In this document: positions 21,240 to 31,659 of the stretch, one piece after another
How the letters are laid out: every line of letters begins with the position of its first letter
Numbering within the stretch: position 1 is the first letter of the stretch
Assembly: GCA_963662175.1 (NCBI GenBank)
Contig: OY759225.1
Span: forward strand, 17,719,601-17,783,600
DNA: 64,000 nt
Origin: Aradus depressus
Taxonomy: Eukaryota; Arthropoda; Insecta; Hemiptera; Aradidae
Reading direction: 5' to 3'
The notes under the pieces: model-generated
The model's database searches: none
What the model was told of the DNA's origin: nothing
The model's input: the letters and a program-made list of their open reading frames with translations, nothing else
Translations under genes and position numbers: made by a program

Positions 21240-22376
21240 CAGAGAAATATTTTTAAAAAAAATTTAATCCGATGTTTATATTTGAAACAAAAATAAAAAT
21301 ATTTTCTCTCTTAATAATACAATAATACTAGTCATGATTACGATACCAGGAAGAAAAAATATTTTTCAATAACTAATACATTGCTCCACCCTTTTTGAAA
21401 ACAGTATAATTCATAAAGGAATTAATTTTTGATGTGCAATAATTTTAGCTCTCGTTAGGGTCTATGTCAGAGCATAAGTCACGCACAGTCCTGCGTAAGT
21501 GTATGTTGGACGGTTGCGCTAGCAGCGCACACACAACTACACACTTCTTTATCTATGATGTCACCTGTTTTTGAGCATTTCCACTGTATTTTTACAACAT
21601 TATTGATCATATTTACCGTTGTAGTGAATTTAACTAAAATATCAATATTACGAACTATAAAATGATCTTTCGATAAGAAACTTTTAGGTTAAGTATAATA
21701 TTGTTATTAATATATAATAATAATAATAACTCCTGAAAATATCGATCAATAAATAATATTTTTGTTGTCATATTGTCGCAATAAATAATATAATGTTTTT
21801 ACCCATTTCAGGAGATACTGAACAGCATATTCCATTTTTAAATGACAAGCATTTCAACAACAAATTCGAAAACTACCATCGACGCTGTATTCTCGCTGTA
21901 TTTAGAGACACTACAATCACAGTTGTATATAATTTGTATATATGAAATTGAAGAACAATAAATTTCAAAGTTTAATTCCAAATACTACTTTTCTTATTGT
22001 ATCATAAAACAAATTTTAATCAAAATAAGTGTACAACAGCAGATGTTTACACATCAATTCTCTTGAGTATCGCGTCACTCACACATTTACTTTTTTTTTT
22101 TTCAATGCTCTTCCTCACTTCTTGACAAACTAATTTGAAGTCAATAGACACAATAAAAAACAATTAACTTCAAGTAAAAATATTCTAGTTAGAGAAAGCC
22201 CCTTTATTGGGAAACGCAGTTTTTCTCCCAATGTTCAAAAATAATGAGATAAACACAATAAAAAATAGTGTTTCATAGTCAAAAACATTATTAATAATCA
22301 TTGTTTGAAACCTGGCATTCTGAGCAGCGTTCTTCACCTTTAACGTCTGTCGAATCTTCATTATGTTTAATCATTA
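21240..22376. other. Intron DNA, no gene seen
   Basis: AT-rich with one less AT-rich patch (21440-21545). A block at 21740-22010 (TGACAACAAA, TTTTTACCCATTTCAGGA, GAAGAACAATAAATTTCAAA) recurs in reverse orientation at 33215-33500, so it is a dispersed repeat. Confidence 0.45.
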
Positions 22377-22384
22377 CTTATATA

Positions 22385-23413
22385 TAGGGTTTACAGAAAT
22401 CATGATTTTTTAAAAAAACCCAAAAAAATCGAATTTTTGATTTTAATTCGATTTAAATCGGATTTAAATCAACTAAAAACTATCAACTGAAAACTAAAAT
22501 TAACAAAACAGACCACAATTTCACAATTTTAAAAAACAAAAAAATAACAAAACGAACAAAACTAACCGAAATTTCACAAAGCGAATATATAATAAGAAAA
22601 AGTTTTCGACTTTCTGAAAGACAAGCATGGTGACATCGGTGTTGGATTGATCGCTAAAATAATTCAGTATGAACTGGAAACCGCCCCATTCGCAGGTACA
22701 GTGATGGAACCAGCTATCAGGCAATCGTTGACTGCTGTCCAGTGGTGGAAGTCGATTCAGGAGATGAAAAAAATCTTCACTCCAGAAGAGGAATTAATCA
22801 TCATGCAACACTTGACCGCTGTTGCATCTTCAGCTCCGACTGAATGTGTTTTCTCGACTTTCGGACTAGTTCATTCCAAACTGAGGAATCGCTTAGGAGT
22901 AGAGAAGGCTAGCAAACTGGTGTTTCTGTACAAACATTTAAACTCCTAAAGATATTGCTTGGTCTATTGTTCGCATTTATCTTATGTTGGCCATTTGGAG
23001 ATATATCGTTTCGAATCAAAATATATTAATGTGATTACGAACATTACACTATGTAAAAATTTTCATTGATCTCAGCGAATTTAATATATATGCTAACCAT
23101 TTTGAGTTGTATCTTTTCGAATTGAACTATTTTGATCTGACGAGTTTTTTTGTCTTTTTTCAAATAATTACGCTTTGACGTAATCATTTGGTGGTTTGCT
23201 TGACAGATTTTCATAAATTATGTTTCAATAGTTTGCAAACTGCAGTCAGTTTTGTGCGTTTTGTTATTTTTTGTTTTTGTTTTTTTATATTTGCAAAATT
23301 TTAATCACTTATTTATTTATTTTAATGTTTTTGATTTAAATCATGAATTAAAAAAAAAAATCATTTGATTTAAATCGCGATTTAAATCGTTGATTTTAAT
23401 CATCGACACCCTA
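22385..23413 (+). mobile_element. hAT transposon, internally deleted, 8-bp duplication
   Basis: Terminal TAGGGT...ACCCTA. Subterminal GATTTAAATC motifs are present at both ends, a common hAT layout. The perfect target duplication CTTATATA is at 22377-22384 and 23414-23421. At 1029 bp it is far shorter than an autonomous hAT. It retains the transposase C-terminus (next entry). Confidence 0.92.
22647..22949 (+). pseudogene. hAT transposase C-terminal fragment
   Basis: 100 residues of open frame ending at a stop. It contains the hAT dimerisation-domain pattern: WWKSIQEM, then LTAVASSAPTECVFSTFGLV and HSKLRNRLGVEKASKLVFLY. The usual form is W......yP.l...A...l.ips.s...ER.FS..g......RnrL....v..l.fl..n; here TECVFS stands in for ERvFS. 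The catalytic core and BED finger are missing, so it cannot transpose alone. The frame itself is intact. Confidence 0.82.
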
Positions 23414-23421
23414 CTTATATA

Positions 23422-24470
23422 CTAAATTATTTTATTTATCTTGGTTATTTTTTTATGTATTTTTATTATCCTTTATTTAGTATTATTATTTCCAACCGCG
23501 GAAAGAAAAATTATATTATATTTTCTACTTTCAATGTGCAATAACAGAAATATAAGGTATATTTTTGAAAAACTTGTTTTTTATAATATTTCTTTATTTT
23601 ATTTATTATTATTAAAAAATTTTCTCATATTTTGTTTATAATATATTATCTCTTTTGTGCAATATATGTTATGTTAAAATATTAAGCATCTATTGAAATA
23701 ATTAATAATTTCATTTATTAATTGCCTATTAGAAAGTTCGAAGGAACTTCTTTGAATTGACTGAACTCGAATCGAACGGGGGAGAAGATATCATAAACCT
23801 AAATATTTAGTGTCAAATCTCATAACTTCGCACCTCTCCTTGGGCCTCCGCCCTCCTGGACCCCTGGGTGACATTCATTTACTAACTAACATATGAAAGT
23901 GAGGTACATGCAACATCTGATATTTATTCCAAATGTCGTGACGATTTTTAGTGTCGCTATTTCGTGATAGATTTTCGTGAGAGCAAAAACATGTTCCATG
24001 TTTAAAAAAAAATGGGAATTAATATTGAGTTGATTAAGTAAACCAGTGGTGGTGGATGACTAGACTGAGAAATGTTTTACGTTAATCCTGATCCTGGATA
24101 GGAGCTATGGGAGAGGTTTCTCCGGGTTCTCTCTATGTCTGGCCCGGACACTCCAGTTAATCTTCCTCAGTCACACCAGTAGCAACTATCAATCTTGAGT
24201 AACGGAGGTCTTTGGGATTTTAACTTAAGAATCCATAGATATGAAATACTAGTAACCAGGAAACGGATTTTTATATAAAATCAATGTCAACGAATCACCG
24301 CAATATACGTTCCCAGGACGAATTAATCAAGTTTTCGCTCTCTCCAAAACAAATGTTGGCTTACATATGGGCTTTTTTCATGCTAAATTTTTACTGATAT
24401 GAGATAGGAAGGACGACTAAAGATATAGCGCTCTACAGAATGTAAAATAAAATTCTTTCTGTAGTTAGTT
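23422..24470. other. Intron DNA, no gene seen
   Basis: AT-rich. A Family-D block (AATCACCGCAATATACGTTC) lies at 24290-24400. An open frame at 23441-23641 is AT-biased with no domain. Confidence 0.5.
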
Positions 24471-24474
24471 ATTG

Positions 24475-24545
24475 TGATTCATGCCCGGGCTTTAACTGGT
24501 AGGTCATATCGCCTATAAACAAAGTCCTATTTCGTTGTTCTGGGT
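24475..24545 (-). mobile_element. SINE-A tail-end fragment
   Basis: ATTCATGCCCGGGCTTTAAC to TCGTTGTTCTGGGT. Abuts the LINE 3' end. Confidence 0.65.
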
Positions 24546-24559
24546 CTTTGAAATGAAAA

Positions 24560-25170
24560 ATAATCTTTATACTGGGACATAGGTCCCCTAAGAATAATAA
24601 CATAAAAAATAAACAAGAGTATACAAGTATCAACCAGGTGAGAAGAATAAATATAAAGTAAAATAAAAGAGGTCTCTAGAAGTAAATAGTAAATGATAAA
24701 AACAGGCAATCAAAACAATATATAATAATATAACTAGTAAAAAATAATAAAGAGAAATAAAAAATAAATATAGAAAAATTAGAAAAACAAGTATGAATAA
24801 TAATGTGAAACATGATAACAATAATGAATGAAATGTAAAAAACTGGACTAATGAAATAGAAGAGTAACAATCGGTCCAGAGGAGAGAGAGACTTATAGGA
24901 AGACGAGAACTATCTCATAGGAGCCCGCCATAGAAATCAGAGGTTTGCTGAGTTAGGAGATAATGGAAAAGTAGGAACTTAAATGAAAGAAAAGTAGGAG
25001 CATGGCGAATCTGGAGAGGGAGAGAGTTCCAGAGGGAGTTAGCCTGGATAAGGAAGGAGTTGTGGTAGGTTGTTGTCCTGTGGGAAGGGAGATAAAGATC
25101 AAAGGGACGAGATCTGGTGACTTTCTGATGGATATGGGATTTAAATTGGAGCATTTGGAAGACATAGGAG
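24560..25170 (-). pseudogene. LINE 3' end: reverse transcriptase tail and 3' UTR
   Basis: Minus strand reads RSRPFDLYLPSHRTTTYHNS, then FLIQANSLWNSLPLQIR and FKFLLFHYL. This is the tail common to many Jockey/CR1-type ORF2 proteins (R...yh.SF...a..LWNsLP......s...FK..L). About 350 bp of AT-rich 3' region follows and ends near GGGGACCTATGTCCCAGT. The 5' part is missing. Confidence 0.72.
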
Positions 25171-25209
25171 GGCTTTTGGGAAGATATGGTTTGATAGAGA
25201 AAGGAGCCT

Positions 25210-25420
25210 AGGAAATATCTTTAACAAGCAACTGACATAGTAGAGGCTCAGGATCTGAAGGATGGCATACTCTAGGTTTTTTTTATTTTGCAGATGAAAA
25301 ACCTAAGGGTCTCGGGCGAGGTCATTTCGCCTACTACCAGAGCGCTCTTTCTCCACTCTGTGGAGGTCTTAACTTTTCCTATCTTCGTTTATTCACCTAG
25401 GACCATCGCTTAGCGTCCCT
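25210..25420 (-). mobile_element. SINE-A fragments, rearranged
   Basis: 25210-25320 holds the central/3' part. 25318-25420 restarts with GAGGTCATTTCGCCTACTAC. Together they look like two truncated copies in the same orientation, 130 bp below exon 1. Confidence 0.65.
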
Positions 25421-25547
25421 CTCTCCCACTTTGTCTCCAGCAACACCATACAAACACTCAGCCCACTAGATGCGCCCGCTGCGGTAGACCGCCTCCTGTT
25501 TAAATGTTGAGGAAGGAAATAAATAAATGAATCAAAGTTTAACTCAC

Positions 25548-25838
25548 CAGAGTTGATGAAGGGGTACTTGTTGATGAAGTGGGCATGATGGACGGGACAA
25601 GCCGGAAATGGTGGATCCTCTTCCCCGCTTCGCTCGCTCCCATAGCCTGGATCGTCTGCAGCTCGCTTGCTGTGCGTGCTCTCGTTGTTGTTGTCCGAGG
25701 GGAGGTCCAGGTGATTGGGCAGCGATCCGCAGAGTTTGTACTTTTCTTCCAGTTTGTTGTTTGCATTCAGATTTCCCGAACTCTGGGATCGCCGTTTGCT
25801 CAAGTTACTCCCCATCTCTTCATGTCCACGACCACCTC
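25548..25838 (-). CDS. Exon 1 in window: linker before first PDZ
   Basis: 291 nt, entered at phase 2 (two bases finish a codon) and left at phase 1. The acceptor is TTTCCAG before GAGGTGG and the donor is CTCTG|GTGAGTT. It encodes a polar, Gly/Ser/Asn-rich stretch that includes MGSNLSKRRSQSSGNLN, a DDPGYGSERSGEED acidic patch and a PACPVHHAHF segment. The internal Met is unlikely to be the start, because the frame stays open back to a good acceptor. No domain is recognised. It reads in phase into the PDZ exon at 21199. Confidence that it is a coding exon is good because both splice sites and the phase fit. Its function is unknown, probably a flexible linker. Confidence 0.75.
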
Positions 25839-25859
25839 CTGGAAATTGACAAAATTTAA

Positions 25860-26203
25860 CTATTGAATCACCGAAAATATACTTCCCTCGCTCGAATTAA
25901 TCAAGTAAATGTCGCTATACCATTTAGGATAAAAAAACAAGAAAAAAAACAAAACAATAATATGAATATGTCTGATGTATTGAGAAGTCATTATTGCACA
26001 GGTTGCAAGATTTTCGCTCCCCTCCGAAATCAGTCGCCCGTTTGCACTAATATTCAGTCTTACATATGGGGCCTCAATCCTCATACAAAATTGTATGTCG
26101 ATAAATTCATTACATCGGCAGTTATTAGGGTTTTTGAAATAAAGGACCCTTCCTTTCAGCAGATATCGTCGACAATTAATAAGTGTCGTCCTTATGAGGG
26201 TTT

Positions 26204-26205
<2 letters not shown>
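25860..26205. repeat. Family-D dispersed repeat
   Basis: GAATCACCGAAAATATACTT, CATCGGCAGTTATTAGGG and ATTAATAAGTGTCGTCCTTA. It begins only 20 bp upstream of the exon 1 acceptor. Confidence 0.6.

Positions 26206-26207
<2 letters not shown>

Positions 26208-26236
<29 letters not shown>
26208..26236. repeat. Poly-T tract
   Basis: About 28 T in a row. Probably the reversed tail of a retroelement lying to its right (26237-26420), which I could not classify. Confidence 0.6.
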
Positions 26237-26237
<1 letters not shown>

Positions 26238-26613
26238 CTTTAATTTTGTATTTACAACCATATATATACAATATATAATAAGCAAATGTGATGCATAATA
26301 AATAAATGTCTTGGATGTTGAAAGACACTCCATTGTCGTGTTATTTACGGATGAGAAAGAGAAATTAAAAATATATATAAAAACAAAAAAAAAAAAATAG
26401 ATGAAAAAGAAACATAAACGTTTGTAGATGATTAGTCTTCAATCAACTAGTAGGTCTCGAGGCCATTGCCGCCTCAGTCTCCGAACATGAACATTCGTAG
26501 TTCTTGTGGAAAGTCTGCGGACTAAAGGATTAGGGTGAAAGGAAAGGGTAGAATGGAATTTTCTGTAGCGGAATTTAATTACATCCCTTACAAACGGAAT
26601 CTGCAGGTCATTG

Positions 26614-26930
26614 TTAGGTTAGGTTTTATGACTCATGCCCGGGCTTTAACTACGAGGTCATATCGCCTACTACCAGAGCGCTCTTTCGTCACTCAGGTGG
26701 ACATGAGCCCGACTCTTCTATGGGAGTCCTAAATTTTTCCTACCGTAAATTTTTATTCACCTAGGTCTTTAACGAGTACCTGATATCGTACAGGCTCGGG
26801 ACCATCGCCTAACATCCCATCCGAAGGACGGCGTGCTAAAGTTTATTTTACCTCCCAAATAAAATAAACTCAGGGCCTCGGTCGGGTTTCGAACCCACGT
26901 TCTTGAGGTCAGAAGGCAAGCACGCATGCA
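26614..26930 (-). mobile_element. SINE-A with TTAGG tail
   Basis: Tail (minus orientation) GTTAGGTTAGGTTTTATGAC. The body is complete and the head is cut after GGCAAGCACGCATG. Confidence 0.9.
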
Positions 26931-26984
26931 GGTCATTGTGAAGGATAGCATTTGAGACGTGAAATGGAGAGCGTTTTGGTTTGG

Positions 26985-27540
26985 TTCCACATATAAAATT
27001 TCGTGTCGATAAATTCATTCTATCGGCATTTACTCAAATTTTTATGTTAAACCTGCCCCAAATGCACCCTTTCCTGTGGTAATTTGGCTGACAAACAATA
27101 GACGGTGTTGACGGCCTTACTTTATTTTATATGGGAAGTAAAATAAACTTAAGGACGCCGTCCTTCGGATGAACTAAATATTGTTTACAATAAAAAGAAA
27201 ATTTGGTGAATCACCGGCAATGAGTTACGCCAGAATGAATTAATCAATTAACTTTTCGCTCCACATCCAATATCAGTTGACTGTTTGCGCTAATATTCAA
27301 CAGTTGACTTACATAGAGGCTCTTAATCCTCATACTAAATTTCGTGTCGATAAATAATGATACATTCAATACATCGGCTGTTATTAGGGTTTTTGAGTTA
27401 AGCCTCCCCCCAACCCCCTTCTTCCCCTTTGATCGATTTGATTGAAAAACAATAATTATCACATATAAAATTTCGTGTCGATACATTGATTGTAACGAGA
27501 GTTATCGTGTTCACAGACAGACAAACTTTCCAAAAATGTT
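26985..27540. repeat. Family-D repeats, two partial copies with a SINE-A scrap
   Basis: ATTTCGTGTCGATAAATTCA at 26999, and a second fuller block from 27205 (GTGAATCACCGGCAATGAG) to the ACAGACAGACAAAC stretch at 27513. Between them 27115-27172 carries a 58-bp SINE-A piece (AGGACGCCGTCCTTCGGATG). Confidence 0.6.
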
Positions 27541-27996
27541 CCTTTTGCCTACCCAAAAATGTTCCTTAATAAGTTTACAATCGTCCGTAGATTAGATTTC
27601 AGATAGGACTAATTCATCGAAAGGTATAACTCAAAGAATGATAAGAAATTTCCATAGTTAAATGTTTAAATTTTATCGCATAGCAACAAATTTTTAAAAA
27701 TTATAAATAATTTTTTAGTATAATTGATAGTTATGGTAAATGCTAAACGGTGTGTAAAACATTTTACTTGGGTTGTAAGTTGAAGAAAAGAAAAAATTGT
27801 ACTTATTAGAGGCAATTTGTATTCAAGGCTGGAGAATTGGGAGAGATGGAGAAGGGAGTGGCCCAGGAGAATAGAAAAAAGGAATAAATAGTGGGAGATT
27901 GTCAAGAACTGAAAAGGAACCTGGTGCAGTGTTTAGTGGAACTGTTTAGTTAACTGACAGCACATCATGGGTCTCAGAATCTGACAAGATTAAGAG

Positions 27997-28134
27997 GGCG
28001 CAGGGAGCTCAGTGGTATAGTCGTGGATTCGAAACCCGGCCAAGCCAAGGACTTTAATTTATTTTATCTGGGAGGTAAAATAAACTTAAGCACGCCGTCC
28101 TTCATATGGGACGTTAAACTATGGTCCCGAGCCT
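27997..28134 (+). mobile_element. SINE-A head fragment
   Basis: GAGGGCGCAGGGAGCTCAGT, box B GGATTCGAAACC, truncated after GGTCCCGAGCC. Confidence 0.82.
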
Positions 28135-28138
28135 CTAG

Positions 28139-28428
28139 GTAAGGTTAGGTTAGGTTTTATGACTCATGCCCGGGCTTTAACTACAAGGTCATATCGCCTA
28201 CTACCAGAGCATTCATTCGTCACTCTGGTGGATATGAGCCCGACTCTACTGTGGGAGTCGTAAATGTTGCCTACCCTAAATTTTTATTCATCTAGAGCAG
28301 GGGTCTTTAACGAGTACCTGACATTGTACAGTCTCGGGACCATCGCTTAACGTCCCATCTCCCAGATAAAATAAACTAAGGGTCTCGGTCGGGTTTCGAA
28401 CCCATTATCTTGAGCTCAGAAGACACTT
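28139..28428 (-). mobile_element. SINE-A with TTAGG tail
   Basis: Starts AAGGTTAGGTTAGGTTTTAT on the plus strand. The head is truncated at GAGCTCAGAAGAC. Confidence 0.9.
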
Positions 28429-28477
28429 CTCGAGGCTTATAGACAAGACGATGTTGGCAACCTATATGCAGATAAAA

Positions 28478-28732
28478 TTCTCTCTCTCGAGGTAAAATAA
28501 ACTTAAGCACGCCGTCCTTCGGATGGGACGTTAATCAATGGTCCCGAGCCGGTACGATGTCAGGTACTCGTTAAAGACCCCTGCCCTAGATGAATAAAAA
28601 TTTAGGGTAGGTAAAATTTAGGACTCCCACAGTAGAGGCGGGCTCATGTTCACCCGAGTGACAAAATAGCGCTCTGGTAGTAGGCGATATGACCTCGTAG
28701 TTAAAGCCCGGGCATAAGTCATAATAACTAAC
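28478..28732 (+). mobile_element. SINE-A, head lost, TAAC tail
   Basis: GAGGTAAAATAAACTTAAGC to CATAATAACTAACTAT. Confidence 0.88.
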
Positions 28733-28829
28733 TATAATTTTACAGGCTGTAATATAAAGAAAGTTGCTGAAAAATATTCAGTTTTAGCCCAAATAGTCGA
28801 TTGACCTTTTTATTCGTATAATGAGAAAG

Positions 28830-29100
28830 TGGCTCATGTTTTTGAAACGGTCTGAGAAGTGCCATCCTCTCCAAATGGCCTGAGACTTTTGTTGCACCAT
28901 CTGAGTACCTTGGATATATATAAGACTATGGAGAGATGTGCTGTGACATGGATCAAAAGTTGGTTAGACAAGAGACGGGGTAGCGTCCCTAATCCACTTG
29001 ACATCATCCGTCTTCCGACCTGAGCCCTCACCACCGAGCCACCTTGGCTCAGCCACACAGGGCTGAGCCTTATGGGAATAGTCGGCTTTATACACCCCTC
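28830..29100. other. Unassigned, possible third SINE head
   Basis: Minus strand GCCAAGGTGGCTCGGTGGTG, then AGGGCTCAGGTCGGAAGACG, resembles a tRNA-like box A region. No clear box B or tail was found. Confidence 0.3.
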
Positions 29101-29223
29101 TCAGATAACCCAACACCTACCTCTTGCATAGAATTACTTTATAATACAAATTATGGATTCTACCAATTTATAAACAGAAAAAAAAAAAAAAAAAAAAAGT
29201 GTGAATGACGCGGTACTCACGAG

Positions 29224-30243
29224 AATTGAAGGGCTTGCAGCAAAAAGGGGTCAGCTCCCCTTTTGACGATTTTGGGAAATTGAAAAAAAACGTTTTAAAA
29301 TTTGAATTTTCAAATTTCATTAAAAATATTTTTTCCTATACAAAGTGTATGTTTTTAAGATTGGTTTGCCACCATTCTTTCAATTAGACCAAAGGCCCGA
29401 TCGCACGGCATAAAGCTGTGTCCCGGCTCGGCAAATCCATGGATTATTTTATCCATGCGTCCACATTTTAACAAGATAGAATAAGTACTGCATGAATGCA
29501 TGGTTCTTATTCTGAGCTACACAGTTGTCAGAAAATAAGTAAAGGACCTTAATTTGAGGACTGAGCACATTATTTATGTAGTGGTGCAAGAAACTTATGG
29601 GTTTAGGTTAGGTTTTATGACTCATGCCCGGGCTTTAACAACGAGGTCATATCGCCTACTATCAAAGCGCTCTTTTGTCACTCTGGTGGACATGAGCCAG
29701 ACTCTACTGTGGGAGTCCTAAATTTTGCCTACCCTAAATTTTTATTCAGCTAGGGTAGGGGTCTTTAACGAGTACCTGACATCGTACAGACTCGGGACCA
29801 TCGCTTAACGTCCCATCCGAAGGACGGCGTGCTTAAGTTTATTTTACCTCCCAGATAAAATAAACTAAGGGCCTCGGTCGGGTTACGAACCCACGACCTT
29901 AACTTATGGGTTCGTTGGGGGTCTTTTTTCCCTACAGTTTCGTTGTAGACGTAAAAGTGATGTCGCGACAAAAAAAATAAATATTACAACCTTCTAGGAC
30001 TGTTATCACAAAAAAAAAAACTTTCTCTTTTTGGCAAGAACGAGTTAGCTCCAGGAGCTCAAATGTGGTGTGGGAGGCAGATCCATCCAGTGAGAATCAG
30101 AGCAACTAACAGACTTATGACAGTTGTAGATACCTCCTTCTTGCACCAAACGAAGAAATGATTTTTTTTAAAACTATATTGTGCACTTATCTCAAAATGG
30201 CCGAAAATGGAGCTAACCCCTTTTTGCTGCAAGCCCTTCAATT
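29224..30243. mobile_element. DNA element with long terminal inverted repeats
   Basis: Left end AATTGAAGGGCTTGCAGCAA continuing to AAGGGGTCAGCTCC. The right end is its near-perfect reverse complement (about 36 bp). A SINE-A sits inside at 29601-29903. No transposase frame recognised. Confidence 0.75.
29601..29903 (-). mobile_element. SINE-A with TTAGG tail, nested
   Basis: TTTAGGTTAGGTTTTATGAC to ACCCACGACCTT. Inserted within the element at 29224-30243. Confidence 0.9.
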
Positions 30244-30281
30244 GATGTGTTATTACGATGACCACTGACTGCCACCACCTT

Positions 30282-30477
30282 ATTACGATAACTACCCTGT
30301 TACCAGTATTATTATTACGGCTACCAGTTTATTACGATAACTACCCTGTTACCAGTATTATTATTACGGCTACCAGTTTATTACGATAACTACCCTGTTA
30401 CCAGTATTATTATTACGGCTACCAGTTTATTACGATAACTACCCTGTTACCAGTATTATTATTATGGCTACCAGTTT
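30282..30477. repeat. 49-bp tandem repeat, 4 units
   Basis: Unit begins ATTACGATAACTACCCTGTT and includes ACCAGTATTATTATTACGGC. Units start at 30282, 30331, 30380 and 30429 with almost no divergence. A degenerate partial unit follows to about 30510. Confidence 0.95.
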
Positions 30478-30753
30478 ATTACGATTATAACCAGTTAATT
30501 AGGATTATTATCTCGAGGGTGCACGCAGTGGAAGTAAATATCTAAAAAGAGGTAGTGGTGTCTTAATAAAAGAGACACAAGAGAAACAGATAAATATATA
30601 GTGTACTTACAATTGGGGTCCAGGCTTGGCAGATATAAGTGAAATTATATTTAACATTTTTGCAGAGATATTGTGAAACACTTGATAAAATAAAGAGAAC
30701 GCAAGTTTTTAAAAAAATATTGTCTATTTCACAAATAATATATAATATGGGAG

Positions 30754-31333
30754 CAGTGGCGTAGTGATGCCAATGCAAACAATGCGGTCGCATTGGGGCC
30801 CTTTCCAATTCAGTATTCTAAGGATTTATCCGAATCCTTATTTCACGAGTTACTGCTTTTCGTGAAAAATTTAAGGCCCGAAATTTTGAAGATCAGCACC
30901 ATCAGAGAATTGGCTGAACTGGAAAAAGTCAAGTACTACGATATGACAAGTAACTATCCCGAGGTTTGTTCGCTATTGGTTTTGTTTTTGACGATCCCGG
31001 TGACGGTGGCAACAGCAGAGAGAAGTTTTTCGAAGTTGAAAATTATCTTCAAAATTCCATGAGTCAAAAACGACTGTCCGACTTAGCTCTTTTAAGTATT
31101 GAAGCCGGAAGGGCGGAACATATGGATGTTTCCAAACTGATAGATGTATTTGATTCAGCAAAATCAAGAAAGAAAACATTTTAATTTCAAACTTTTCTAG
31201 TTTTTCTTTTTTCCACCTGTAATCTGTAATGTGTAGTAAATTTTCATGTTTTAAATGTAAAAAATTTAATTCAGGGGAGGGGGCCCTCTACCAACGCTTG
31301 CATTGTGGCCCAAATTCTCTAGCTACGCTACTG
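30754..31333 (+). mobile_element. hAT transposon, internally deleted, nested, 8-bp duplication
   Basis: Ends CAGTGGCGTAG... and ...CTACGCTACTG. The perfect target duplication TATGGGAG is at 30746-30753 and 31334-31341. It interrupts a Penelope/hammerhead-type repeat whose CCATATTATATATTATTTGT end also occurs at 31611. 580 bp, non-autonomous. Confidence 0.92.
30793..31183 (+). pseudogene. hAT (zinc-finger MYM-type) transposase C-terminus, frameshifted
   Basis: First frame: LFHELLLFVKNLRPEILKIS, then PEVCSLLVLFLTIPVTVATA and ERSFSKLKII, the ER.FSkLK motif of hAT dimerisation domains. The frame then shifts to SMSQKRLSDLALLSIEAGRA with EHMDVSKLIDVFDSAKSRKK, the usual C-terminal end of this group (m.q.RL..La.lsie......d....id.Fa..k.Rk). 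A single frameshift near 31050 separates the parts. Confidence 0.82.
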
Positions 31334-31581
31334 TATGGGAGTACTTTCGGTATTGTCGTCATTTCATATATGCATTTAATCAATACATACTATTTCAAAT
31401 TTTATATTTTTAAGATCCCAATTTGGGACGAAATGTCATTTTTTATGTTTTTACATATTTCAAATATTAACTGTACAGAAGGGATAGGAAAACCCCGTAT
31501 GGGCTGAAAAAGGATACATACCTACCGTTTGGATTGTAAACTACCTAGTTGAACTTCAATTTAGTATTTGTTAAGTCGTGG

Positions 31582-31611
31582 CTGAAGATGGTAGCAATAC
31601 CGAAAGTACTC
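31582..31611 (+). ncRNA. Hammerhead-like motif (AGTACT family)
   Basis: CTGAAGA, T, GGTA-GCAA-TACC, GAAA, AGTACT, C. Differs from the fold-back copy at 3812 in the N of CUGANGA and in the loop (GCAA for GAAA), while the stems are kept. Confidence 0.55.
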
Positions 31612-31659
31612 CCATATTATATATTATTTGTGAAATAGACAATATTTTTCAAAAAACAT

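Larger units (their letters stand above)
1959..25838 (-). other. PTPN13-like multi-PDZ gene, partial (11 exons found)
   Basis: Eleven minus-strand coding exons were joined by hand from AG acceptors and GT (one GC) donors. They total 1917 nt, and nine of ten junctions keep the reading phase. Order from 5' to 3': linker, PDZ, PDZ, Ser/Pro-rich linker, first half of another PDZ. The first two PDZ domains resemble consecutive PDZ domains of vertebrate PTPN13, a submembranous scaffold phosphatase with KIND, FERM, five PDZ and a C-terminal PTP domain. That comparison is from memory of the family, not from a search. The gene runs off the left edge and its 5' part was not found. Introns carry SINEs, a hAT, LINE remnants and hammerhead-like repeats. 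Another multi-PDZ protein cannot be excluded. Confidence 0.75.

Noticed and set aside
24527..24870. Several hydrophobic minus-strand ORFs that look like membrane proteins
   Set aside because: AT-rich LINE 3' region reads as Phe/Leu/Ile/Tyr in any frame. Low complexity, not a gene.
25579..25866. Plus-strand ORFs of 83-95 codons
   Set aside because: Antisense shadows of exon 1, with no domain. The minus-strand exon has phase-matched splice sites.
30280..30500. CRISPR-like array
   Set aside because: Units are contiguous with no variable spacers, and the genome is eukaryotic. It is a plain tandem repeat.
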